A DNA stretch of 9,055 nt, from NCBI GenBank assembly GCA_947462175.1, contig CANHOE010000093.1:1-9055 (forward strand), in the 5' to 3' direction. The position numbers were made by a program, and so were the translations under genes. The stretch is from Burkholderiales bacterium. GTDB lineage: Bacteria > Pseudomonadota > Gammaproteobacteria > Burkholderiales > Burkholderiaceae_C. The number at the start of each line of letters is the position of its first letter. Within the stretch, counting starts at the first letter, position 1. Of this stretch, positions 1 to 5,774 are shown one piece after another. Under the pieces are notes generated by a model. The model did not search any database. It saw nothing but the letters and a program-made list of their open reading frames with translations, and was not told the DNA's origin.

Positions 1-1
1 G

Positions 2-124
2 CAGCGTGCCGACCGCATCATCGTGATGGACGGCGGCCGCATCGTCGAGAGCGGCACCCACACCACGCTGAGCGCAGCTGGTGGCCTGTATGCGCGTCTG
101 GCCAAACTGCAATTCGATGCCTGA
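2..124 (+). CDS. ABC exporter, C-terminal end of the ATPase domain (partial, MsbA-like)
   Basis: Only the last 40 codons and a TGA stop are present; the rest lies beyond the left edge. The frame reads QRADRIIVMDGGRIVESGTH and ends in KLQFDA. This matches the tail of the nucleotide-binding domain of exporter-type ABC proteins, where the switch-region His is followed by a strand ending in V-x-D-x-G-x-I-V-E-x-G-T-H. Half-transporters such as the lipid A flippase MsbA and multidrug exporters end this way, with a short helix just before the stop. The fragment is too short to name the substrate. The MsbA suggestion is inference from the tail only. thyA begins 30 bases downstream on the same strand. 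Confidence 0.8.
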   Translation, partial: QRADRIIVMDGGRIVESGTHTTLSAAGGLYARLAKLQFDA

Positions 125-154
125 GTCCATTCCACAAACCAACCACTTCCACCC

Positions 155-982
155 ATGACGACGGTGTCCAGTCCCTACGAAGACCTGATGCGCCATGTGC
201 GCGACCACGGCGTGTTCAAGGCCGATCGCACCGGCACGGGCACGAAGAGCATCTTCGGCCACCAGATGCGCTTCGATCTCGCGGCCGGTTTTCCGCTGAC
301 CACGACCAAGAAAGTGCACCTGAAGTCGGTGATCCTCGAACTGCTGTGGTTCCTGCGGGGCGACGGCAACGCGCGCTGGCTGCAGGAGCGGGGCGTGACG
401 ATCTGGGACGAATGGGCGAAGGCCGATGGCGATCTGGGCCCTGTCTATGGCGTGCAGTGGCGCAGTTGGCCGACACCGGGAGGCGGACACATCGACCAGA
501 TTGCCGAGGTCGTCAAGACGCTGAAGACCAACCCCGACTCGAGACGCATCCTCGTCAGCGCCTGGAACGTGGCGGAACTCGACAAGATGGCGCTGATGCC
601 CTGCCACGCACTGTTCCAGTTCTACGTGGCGCCTTCGGCAGTGGCCGGCGAGCCAGGCAGGCTGAGCTGCCAGCTCTACCAGCGCAGCGCAGACATCTTC
701 CTCGGCGTGCCGTTCAACATCGCCAGCTACGCGCTGCTGACACACATGGTCGCGCAGCAGTGCGATCTGCAAGTGGGCGATTTCGTCTGGACCGGCGGCG
801 ACTGCCATCTCTACAGCAACCACGCTGAGCAGGTGGACCTGCAGCTGTCGCGTGAACCCAGGCCTGCGCCCAGCTTGGTCATCAAGCGCAAGCCCGCATC
901 GATCTTCGATTACGAGTTCGAGGACTTCGAGGTCCAAGGCTATGAACCCCACCCCGCCATCAAGGCGCCCGTGGCCGTCTGA
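155..982 (+). CDS. thyA: Thymidylate synthase
   Basis: This enzyme makes dTMP from dUMP in the cytoplasm, using methylene-tetrahydrofolate as one-carbon donor and reductant. The protein has 275 residues (E. coli ThyA has 264). Visible family motifs are DRTGTGT (24-30), the phosphate-binding Arg pair at 130-131, PCHALFQFY with nucleophile Cys150, and QRSAD at 176-180. These are followed by GVPFNIASYALL with Asn188, then DCHLYSNH at 216-223 with the nucleotide-binding His and Tyr. The C terminus, IKAPVAV, closes the active site in this family. About seven extra residues sit between the catalytic loop and the SCQLYQRS strand (about 160-170). The start at 155 fits homologue N termini, but the leader is C/A-rich with no Shine-Dalgarno sequence. 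No folA follows directly, although thyA-folA pairs are common in other bacteria. Confidence 0.98.
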   Translation: MTTVSSPYEDLMRHVRDHGVFKADRTGTGTKSIFGHQMRFDLAAGFPLTTTKKVHLKSVILELLWFLRGDGNARWLQERGVTIWDEWAKADGDLGPVYGVQWRSWPTPGGGHIDQIAEVVKTLKTNPDSRRILVSAWNVAELDKMALMPCHALFQFYVAPSAVAGEPGRLSCQLYQRSADIFLGVPFNIASYALLTHMVAQQCDLQVGDFVWTGGDCHLYSNHAEQVDLQLSREPRPAPSLVIKRKPASIFDYEFEDFEVQGYEPHPAIKAPVAV

Positions 983-1023
983 GGTATCGGTTCTCGCCAG
1001 GGAAAACTACGGCCGAATAGCGC

Positions 1024-1051
1024 TCAAGCTTGGGGTTCATTCCGCCGAATA
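1024..1051 (+). promoter_or_regulatory. Candidate sigma-28 (FliA) promoter for aer
   Basis: TCAAGCTT at 1024-1031 is followed, after 12 bases, by GCCGAATA at 1044-1051. The flagellar sigma factor consensus known from enterics is TAAAGTTT, 11 bases, GCCGATAA. The match is good in the -35 box and in the GCCGA core, with one extra base in the spacer. aer is a sigma-28 target in E. coli, so the placement about 75 bases before the aer start makes biological sense. This is motif recognition by eye and has not been scored. Confidence 0.5.
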
Positions 1052-1077
1052 ACCTGATGTGTGATGGGGATATTCCT

Positions 1078-1090
1078 GACCAATCTGGTC
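1078..1090. promoter_or_regulatory. 13-base dyad in the aer leader
   Basis: GACCA and TGGTC form a perfect 5-base inverted repeat around ATC. It lies between the putative promoter and the aer ribosome binding site, so it would sit in the 5' untranslated RNA or act as a small operator. Five-base arms arise by chance fairly often, so function is uncertain. Confidence 0.25.
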
Positions 1091-1114
1091 GGGTGTTCTC
1101 GTCACCAGGAACGC

Positions 1115-1119
1115 AGGAG
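1115..1119 (+). promoter_or_regulatory. Ribosome binding site that sets the aer start at 1126
   Basis: AGGAG lies six bases before the ATG at 1126. An in-frame ATG also exists at 1030, but it has no such site, overlaps the putative promoter and would add 32 residues absent from Aer homologues. Confidence 0.75.
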
Positions 1120-1125
1120 CGGCGC

Positions 1126-2670
1126 ATGCGCAACAACCAGCCAGTGACTCAACGCGAGTACGAAATCCCCGACGGCGCGACCCTGATGTCAACGACCGAT
1201 CCGCAGAGCCATGTCCACTACGCGAACGCGGCGTTTGTACAGGCCAGTGGATTTTCCCGCGAAGAGATTCAGGGTCAGCCGCACAACATCGTTCGCCACC
1301 CCGACATGCCGCAGGAGGCGTTCGCCGACATGTGGGCAACGCTGAAGAACGGCGAACCCTGGACGGCACTGGTGAAGAACCGGCGCAAGAACGGCGATCA
1401 CTACTGGGTGCGTGCGAATGCCATGCCAGTGATCCGCCATGGCAAGCATGCGGGTTATATGTCGGTACGAACCAAGCCTTCGCGCGCGGAGATCGCCGCG
1501 GCCGACGCGCTGTACCGAGACTTTCAGGCCGGGAAGGCGGCAGGTCGGCGCTTTCACAAGGGATTGATCCTCCGCGGTGGTCTGCTCGGCTGGACGTCGC
1601 TTTTGCAGACCATGCCCGTGCGCTGGCGCATCCGCAGCGCGCTGCTTGCGTCGTGGCCCCCGCTGGTGGCTGGCGTTGCCGCGCTAGGGATGAGCGGTAC
1701 GCCGCTGGGTGGCTTTGCGGCAGGCTCGCTGTTCACGCTGGCCATGGCCTCGTGGGCACTCGAGGTACAGATCTCGCGTCCGCTTGAGCGCCTGCGCGAA
1801 CAGGCGCTGTCGATCGCGTCGGGCGAAAGCCAGAGCGCTGCGCATGTCAATCGCGTCGATGAAATTGGGATGACCCTGCGCAGCGTGGGTCAGCTGGGTC
1901 TGATGTTCCGTTGGCTGATCGATGACGTGAGCGAACAGGTGCTGAATGTGAAGACGGCCACCACCGAGATCGCCCAGGGCAACAACGATCTGAGCTCGCG
2001 CACCGAGCAGGCAGCTGCCAGCGTGCAGCAGACAGCCTCGTCGATGGAGCAGATGACCGCCACGGTGAAGGGCAATGCGGAGACCGCCGATCAGGCCAAC
2101 CAACTCTCGGGTTCGGCAAGCGAGGCAGCGGCCAAGGGCGGCATCGCCGTCTCTCAGGTGGTGGGCACGATGACCGAGATCAACGAGAGCTCCAAGCGCA
2201 TCGCCGACATCATCAGCGTGATCGACGGCATCGCTTTCCAGACCAACATCCTCGCACTCAACGCAGCCGTCGAAGCGGCTCGTGCCGGCGAACAAGGGCG
2301 CGGCTTCGCGGTGGTGGCCGGCGAAGTTCGCAACCTGGCGCAGCGCAGCGCCGATGCGGCCCGAGAGATCAAGGCGCTGATCGGCGCCAGCGTCGACAAG
2401 GTCGAGGCCGGCACCAAGCTCGTCGACGATGCTGGTCACACCATGAACGACATCGTCGCCCAGGTGAAACGAGTGTCCGGCCTGATTGCAGAGATCAGTT
2501 CCGCGACCCACGAACAGCAAGACGGCATCGCGCAGATCGGGCAGGCCATCGGCAGCCTCGACTCGATCACGCAACAGAACGCAGCACTGGTGGAAGAAAG
2601 CGCCGCTGCATCGGACAGCTTGAAGCAGCAGGCTGAACGGCTGGTCGAGGCGGTCAGCGTGTTTCGCTGA
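1126..2670 (+). CDS. aer: Aer-type PAS-containing methyl-accepting chemotaxis (energy taxis) receptor
   Basis: This is an inner-membrane sensor of 514 residues, probably reporting redox or oxygen state through FAD to CheA/CheW; E. coli Aer has 506. The N-terminal PAS domain (about 10-120) is very close to E. coli Aer. It includes TLMSTTD, the block GQPHNIVRHPDMP (50-62) and KNRRKNGDHYWVRANA (84-99). Asn34, Arg57, His58, Asp60 and Trp79 fall at Aer positions linked to FAD binding. A linker leads to a hydrophobic region (about 172-212) able to form a membrane hairpin with almost no periplasmic loop, then a HAMP-like stretch (about 213-265). The cytoplasmic hairpin has the conserved tip DGIAFQTNILALNAAVEAAR (367-386). 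There is no C-terminal NWETF-type CheR/CheB tether. The PAS-FAD role is inferred from homology. The gene converges on gspB. Confidence 0.93.
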   Translation: MRNNQPVTQREYEIPDGATLMSTTDPQSHVHYANAAFVQASGFSREEIQGQPHNIVRHPDMPQEAFADMWATLKNGEPWTALVKNRRKNGDHYWVRANAMPVIRHGKHAGYMSVRTKPSRAEIAAADALYRDFQAGKAAGRRFHKGLILRGGLLGWTSLLQTMPVRWRIRSALLASWPPLVAGVAALGMSGTPLGGFAAGSLFTLAMASWALEVQISRPLERLREQALSIASGESQSAAHVNRVDEIGMTLRSVGQLGLMFRWLIDDVSEQVLNVKTATTEIAQGNNDLSSRTEQAAASVQQTASSMEQMTATVKGNAETADQANQLSGSASEAAAKGGIAVSQVVGTMTEINESSKRIADIISVIDGIAFQTNILALNAAVEAARAGEQGRGFAVVAGEVRNLAQRSADAAREIKALIGASVDKVEAGTKLVDDAGHTMNDIVAQVKRVSGLIAEISSATHEQQDGIAQIGQAIGSLDSITQQNAALVEESAAASDSLKQQAERLVEAVSVFR

Positions 2671-2678
2671 AGGCCCAG

Positions 2679-2697
2679 GCCATCAGTAGCTGATGGC
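2679..2697. terminator. Perfect inverted repeat between convergent aer and gspB
   Basis: GCCATCAG (2679-2686) and CTGATGGC (2690-2697) are exact 8-base arms around a TAG loop. The repeat starts nine bases after the aer stop and covers the last codons and stop of gspB. Its position suits a two-way transcription end, but no T-run follows on either side, so an intrinsic terminator is unproven. Part of it is coding for gspB. Confidence 0.35.
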
Positions 2698-3381
2698 GTA
2701 GCGGTACCCGCGGAAACTCAGGACTGCCGAGCGCAGCTGGATCTGCTGCAGCGTCAGTTCGGGCGTCAGCTTGTCGCCTTCGTGATAGATCTGGCCGTTG
2801 ATGATCAGCATCCGGCTGCTCGGGTTTTCCGAGTAGCTCGCGCCGCCCACCGTGACGGTCGGTAGCGCGGTTCGGATCTCTGACGGCAACTCCTTGACGG
2901 CGTAGACCTGCCCTTCAGCGCCTGGCGCCGATGCCGGCAGCGGACTCGCGGCCTTCGACACGCGATCCGCGGGCTGCGATGTCGGTTGCGCGACCGCCGG
3001 CCTGGCCAGGAGCTTCACCGATTCCTGGGTTGGCAATGGCTTGAACACCAGGGGCGGCGAAATCACGGATGCAACAGACTCCGGCGCCTTGGGTACCACC
3101 GCCACAGGCGCGGCGGCTTGCGGCGGCGCTGCAAGTTGCTGCTGTGGGCGCCCCACGTCGACTTCCACACGCGCGACGGGTGTATCCGCGGCCGACCACC
3201 ACCAGACCGCGGCGACGAGGACCAACAGCAGCGAGGCCACCGCCACCCAGGGCAGCAGACCCGATCCATGCCCCTCGCCTTCCGTGGTGCCGATAAGCAC
3301 CGATGGCGCATGGATGTTGGGCACCTCGCCCCGACTGCGTTCGGAATCGGCGCGCTTGAGCGCATCGAGGATGTACGACAC
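2683..3381 (-). CDS. gspB: Type II secretion assembly protein GspB
   Basis: This is the partner of GspA in the inner-membrane complex that helps the GspD secretin cross the peptidoglycan and assemble (ExeA/ExeB in Aeromonas). The 232-residue protein opens with the family signature MSYILDALKRADSERSRG, which is cytoplasmic. One membrane segment follows at about 42-63 and ends in VWWW. A Pro/Ala/Val-rich periplasmic linker (about 65-158) leads to the C-terminal GspB domain (about 160-231), containing LPSEIRTALP, MLIINGQIYHEGD and LSFRGYRYAI. The start codon is GTG at 3379-3381. This choice is supported because the signature begins exactly there, 8 bases after the gspA stop. No strong Shine-Dalgarno sequence is visible, so translation may be coupled to gspA. 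The other type II secretion genes are not in this window. Confidence 0.92.
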   Translation of the reverse strand: MSYILDALKRADSERSRGEVPNIHAPSVLIGTTEGEGHGSGLLPWVAVASLLLVLVAAVWWWSAADTPVARVEVDVGRPQQQLAAPPQAAAPVAVVPKAPESVASVISPPLVFKPLPTQESVKLLARPAVAQPTSQPADRVSKAASPLPASAPGAEGQVYAVKELPSEIRTALPTVTVGGASYSENPSSRMLIINGQIYHEGDKLTPELTLQQIQLRSAVLSFRGYRYAISY

Positions 3382-3389
3382 GGGCAGTC

Positions 3390-5129
3390 TCAGCGCACCG
3401 GGATGGTGAGCGACAAGCGGGGCTCGTCCACACCGGATACCCGGTTCAGTTGCATGAAGGTGGTGGCACCGGCGATGCCGTCGGACTTCAAGCCCTGTGC
3501 GCGCTGGAACGCTGCGACGCGGACCTTCAATGCCGCATCGAAGGCACGGCCTGCGGTGGGCGCCGGCTCACCCGACCAGGCGGCGAGCTGCGTCGCGAGG
3601 GTGTCAACCGCTGCCCCGGTTCCCCCGTCGTTGAGGGGCGCTCGGTAGCCAGCGGGCGCACGCCACAGTGTCGCGAACTCACCTTCCCACATCACGGCCA
3701 GCATGCCGAGAGACATGCGCATCGGCTGCGCGTCGACCTGGACCATGGCGCTGTCAATGCCCAGTGCCGTGAGCACCGCGAAGGCCACCTGGCCGTTCGC
3801 GTCGCGCAGCGTCAGGATGCCGGGGCGGTCCAGCTGCCGGATCATCGCCAGCGTGGTGGTCATCCGTACGCAAGGCAGCTGCTGGGCCTGCGCGCTGAGG
3901 CACGGTGCTCGGTCGCCGCTGCCAAGTTGCGCTTTCCAGTATTCCCCCAGCGCCGTCCAGGCCTCGTCCTCCTGGCGCGGCAAGCGCTCGAAGGCCGTCT
4001 TGGCATCAAACGGAAGTGGTGGCGTGGCAGCAACGGGCGGGCGAACGGGCGACTCGGCCGCGGACGCGACCGACATCGCCAGCGAAGGTGCTGCCCCGGC
4101 CGACGCTGACACGCCGGCGGCATTGACGCTGGCCGCGATCGTGGGCCGCGGCGAGAGGTTGGCTGCACTGGCGGAGCGAGCCGCGGCAGAGGGCTGCTCG
4201 AACGATCGACCCGCCCACCACCCCGCAACCCCCAGCGCGAGGCCAGCAACCAGCGCCATCCACAAGGCGCCGCGCCTCGTGGAAGCGAGTGACGCGTTCG
4301 CTGCAGCTGCGTCGTCGAACACTTCACTGGCAGCCTTGTCGACCACCTGCCGATCGACAACCTCCTTGTGGCTGGCGTAGGCTCCAAGCAGGGCCCGATC
4401 GCAAAGCAGGTTGATGCGGCGCGGCACGCCGCCACAAACTCGGTGGATGCGCCGCAAGGTGTCCACCGCAAACGGAATGGGGCCGGTCAGCCCTGCAACG
4501 GCCAGCCGATGCCGGATGTACTGCGCCGTTTCTGCTTCGCTCAGCGCCTCCAGGTGAAACCGCGCAATGACGCGCTGCGCGAGCTGCTGCAATCCGGGCC
4601 GCGCCAGCATCTCGCGCAACTCGGGCTGACCGATCAGCACGATCTGCAGAAGCTTGCGTTCGTTGGTTTCGAGGTTGGTCATCAGCCGCAGCTGCTCCAG
4701 CACATCGGCCGACAGGTTCTGGGCCTCGTCGATGATCAGCACATTGTTCTGCCCGACGGCGTGGGTGCTGAGCAGAAAAGCGTTCAACGGATCGAGGTAG
4801 TCGGTGACCGTCGCGGTGCCCGGCTCGCGCTGCGGGTACGGGATGTGGAATTCATCGCACACCGACCGCATCAGCTCGATGACGGTGAGCTTGGGGTTGA
4901 AGATGTAGGCGACGTTGCACCGCTTCGGGATCTGCTCGAGAAAGCAGCGGCACACCGTGGTCTTGCCAGCGCCGATCTCGCCGGTGAGCAGCACGAAACC
5001 ACCGCCGCCGCCCAGCCCGTACACCAGGAGCGCCAGCGCCTCGCGATGGCGCTCGCTCATGAACAGGTAACGCGGATCGGGGGCGATCGAGAACGGGGCC
5101 TGCTTCAGGCCGAAGTGATCCGCATACAT
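3390..5129 (-). CDS. gspA: Type II secretion assembly ATPase GspA (ExeA family)
   Basis: This is a membrane-anchored AAA ATPase that works with GspB to remodel or pass the cell wall for secretin assembly. The protein has 579 residues (Aeromonas ExeA is of similar size, about 550). The start MYADHFGLKQAPF is typical of ExeA. Walker A is GEIGAGKTT (50-58) and Walker B is VLIIDEAQ (130-137). LIGQPELR follows at 165-172 and GVPRRIN, with likely sensor arginines, at 234-240. One membrane segment spans about 288-306, followed by an Ala/Ser/Pro-rich linker (about 307-370). The periplasmic half has a region (about 385-490) resembling the C39-peptidase-like fold of GspA proteins. It ends in a peptidoglycan-binding type 1 domain (about 505-563, AAFQRAQGLKSDGIAGATT). 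No clear ribosome site precedes it. The VOC gene stop is 30 bases upstream on the same strand. Confidence 0.94.
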   Translation of the reverse strand: MYADHFGLKQAPFSIAPDPRYLFMSERHREALALLVYGLGGGGGFVLLTGEIGAGKTTVCRCFLEQIPKRCNVAYIFNPKLTVIELMRSVCDEFHIPYPQREPGTATVTDYLDPLNAFLLSTHAVGQNNVLIIDEAQNLSADVLEQLRLMTNLETNERKLLQIVLIGQPELREMLARPGLQQLAQRVIARFHLEALSEAETAQYIRHRLAVAGLTGPIPFAVDTLRRIHRVCGGVPRRINLLCDRALLGAYASHKEVVDRQVVDKAASEVFDDAAAANASLASTRRGALWMALVAGLALGVAGWWAGRSFEQPSAAARSASAANLSPRPTIAASVNAAGVSASAGAAPSLAMSVASAAESPVRPPVAATPPLPFDAKTAFERLPRQEDEAWTALGEYWKAQLGSGDRAPCLSAQAQQLPCVRMTTTLAMIRQLDRPGILTLRDANGQVAFAVLTALGIDSAMVQVDAQPMRMSLGMLAVMWEGEFATLWRAPAGYRAPLNDGGTGAAVDTLATQLAAWSGEPAPTAGRAFDAALKVRVAAFQRAQGLKSDGIAGATTFMQLNRVSGVDEPRLSLTIPVR

Positions 5130-5159
5130 GGCGGCAAGGATAGCGGGCCGCCGCGGGTG

Positions 5160-5645
5160 TCAGTGGCCGTGCGGCGCGGCGCCTCCCAGGGCCGCAATGA
5201 TCTCGGGAGGTGCCTGCACCAGCTCGATCAGCACGCCCTCACCGGCCACCGGGAATTCATCGTTGTGCTTTGGGTGGATGAAGGTGATGTCATGCCCCGC
5301 CGCGCCCTGGCGGATGCCGCCCGGAGCGAATCGAACGCCATTCGCGCTGAGCCAACTCACGGCGGTCGGCAGATCATCGATCCAGAGGCCGATGTGGTTC
5401 AGCGGGGTGGTGTGTACCGCCGGTTTCTTGTCGGGGTCGATCGGCTGCATCAGGTCGACCTCGACCCGATTCGCGCCCGTGCCCATCGCGCAGATGTCCT
5501 CATCGACGTTCTCGCGCTCACTGACGAAATTGCCGGTGACCTCGAGACCGAGCTTGTCGACCCACAGCGTGCGCAGCCGGTCCTTGCTCGGCCCGCCGAT
5601 GGCGACTTGCTGAATACCAAGCACCCGAAAAGGTCGTGTGGTCAT
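5160..5645 (-). CDS. VOC/glyoxalase-fold protein, probably methylmalonyl-CoA epimerase-related
   Basis: This is a 161-residue cytoplasmic protein of the vicinal oxygen chelate family. Its place just downstream of pccB-pccA suggests interconversion of (S)- and (R)-methylmalonyl-CoA, the step after propionyl-CoA carboxylation. Two beta-alpha-beta-beta-beta modules can be seen: about 8-70 (from LGIQQVAIGG) and 80-146 (from LNHIGLWIDD). The stretches FIHPK (122-126) and GVLIELVQ (137-144) recall Propionibacterium epimerase. His84 and Glu141 match two metal ligands, but the first ligand position, normally His, is Gln13. About eight extra residues separate HPK from GVLIE. The start at 5645 is chosen because AAGGAG lies six bases before it; an ATG seven codons upstream overlaps that site. 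It could instead be another VOC enzyme. Confidence 0.7.
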   Translation of the reverse strand: MTTRPFRVLGIQQVAIGGPSKDRLRTLWVDKLGLEVTGNFVSERENVDEDICAMGTGANRVEVDLMQPIDPDKKPAVHTTPLNHIGLWIDDLPTAVSWLSANGVRFAPGGIRQGAAGHDITFIHPKHNDEFPVAGEGVLIELVQAPPEIIAALGGAAPHGH

Positions 5646-5651
5646 GAATAA

Positions 5652-5657
5652 CTCCTT
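5652..5657 (-). promoter_or_regulatory. Ribosome binding site that sets the VOC gene start
   Basis: On the minus strand this reads AAGGAG, six bases before the ATG at 5645. It rules out the upstream in-frame ATG at 5666 as the main start. Confidence 0.8.
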
Positions 5658-5662
5658 GATGC

Positions 5663-5774
5663 GCAAGCGAAGCGATGCGCCCCATCAAGCCACGCCCGCG
5701 GAACCGGCTTGGCCGGGCCGCCAGGCGGCGCCACTCGGGGGCAGGAGCGCAGCGACTGGGGGGCCCTACTCAAA
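5663..5774 (-). repeat. Intergenic repeat copy 1, between pccA and the VOC gene
   Basis: This shares ordered blocks with 7823-7915. They are an exact 13-base block (GCAAGCGAAGCGA, 5663-5675), TCAAGC (5685-5690), an exact 16-base block (CGGCTTGGCCGGGCCG, 5705-5720) and a 29-base block at 5738-5766 with 27 identities. CTCAAA follows at 5769-5774. Copy 1 has about 17 extra bases (5721-5737), which help form GCCGCC-A-GGCGGC (5717-5729). CCGGC-TTG-GCCGG (5704-5716) can fold as a hairpin. The repeat runs from the pccA stop to 17 bases before the VOC start, so it is probably transcribed. The blocks are given as plus-strand sequence; the transcript would carry the C-rich complement. Confidence 0.85.

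Noticed and set aside
983..1023. A possible intrinsic terminator after thyA
   Set aside because: No stable GC stem followed by a T-run is seen in this stretch.
1030..1125. An N-terminal extension of aer from the ATG at 1030
   Set aside because: It has no ribosome site and overlaps the putative promoter. It adds residues that Aer homologues lack, whereas the ATG at 1126 has AGGAG six bases upstream.
1684..2574. A 296-codon minus-strand open frame opposite aer
   Set aside because: It runs antisense to the conserved MCP signalling domain. The translation is rich in His, Arg, Ala and Leu, as mirror frames of Ala/Glu/Gln-rich coiled coils are, and has no family motif.
4368..5651. A long plus-strand open frame (427 codons) opposite gspA and the VOC gene
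   Set aside because: It is a mirror frame of GC-rich coding DNA. Its translation shows no recognisable domain and it spans two clear genes on the other strand.
5646..5666. An upstream start for the VOC gene at 5666
   Set aside because: The extra seven codons contain the AAGGAG that serves the ATG at 5645 and run into the repeat.
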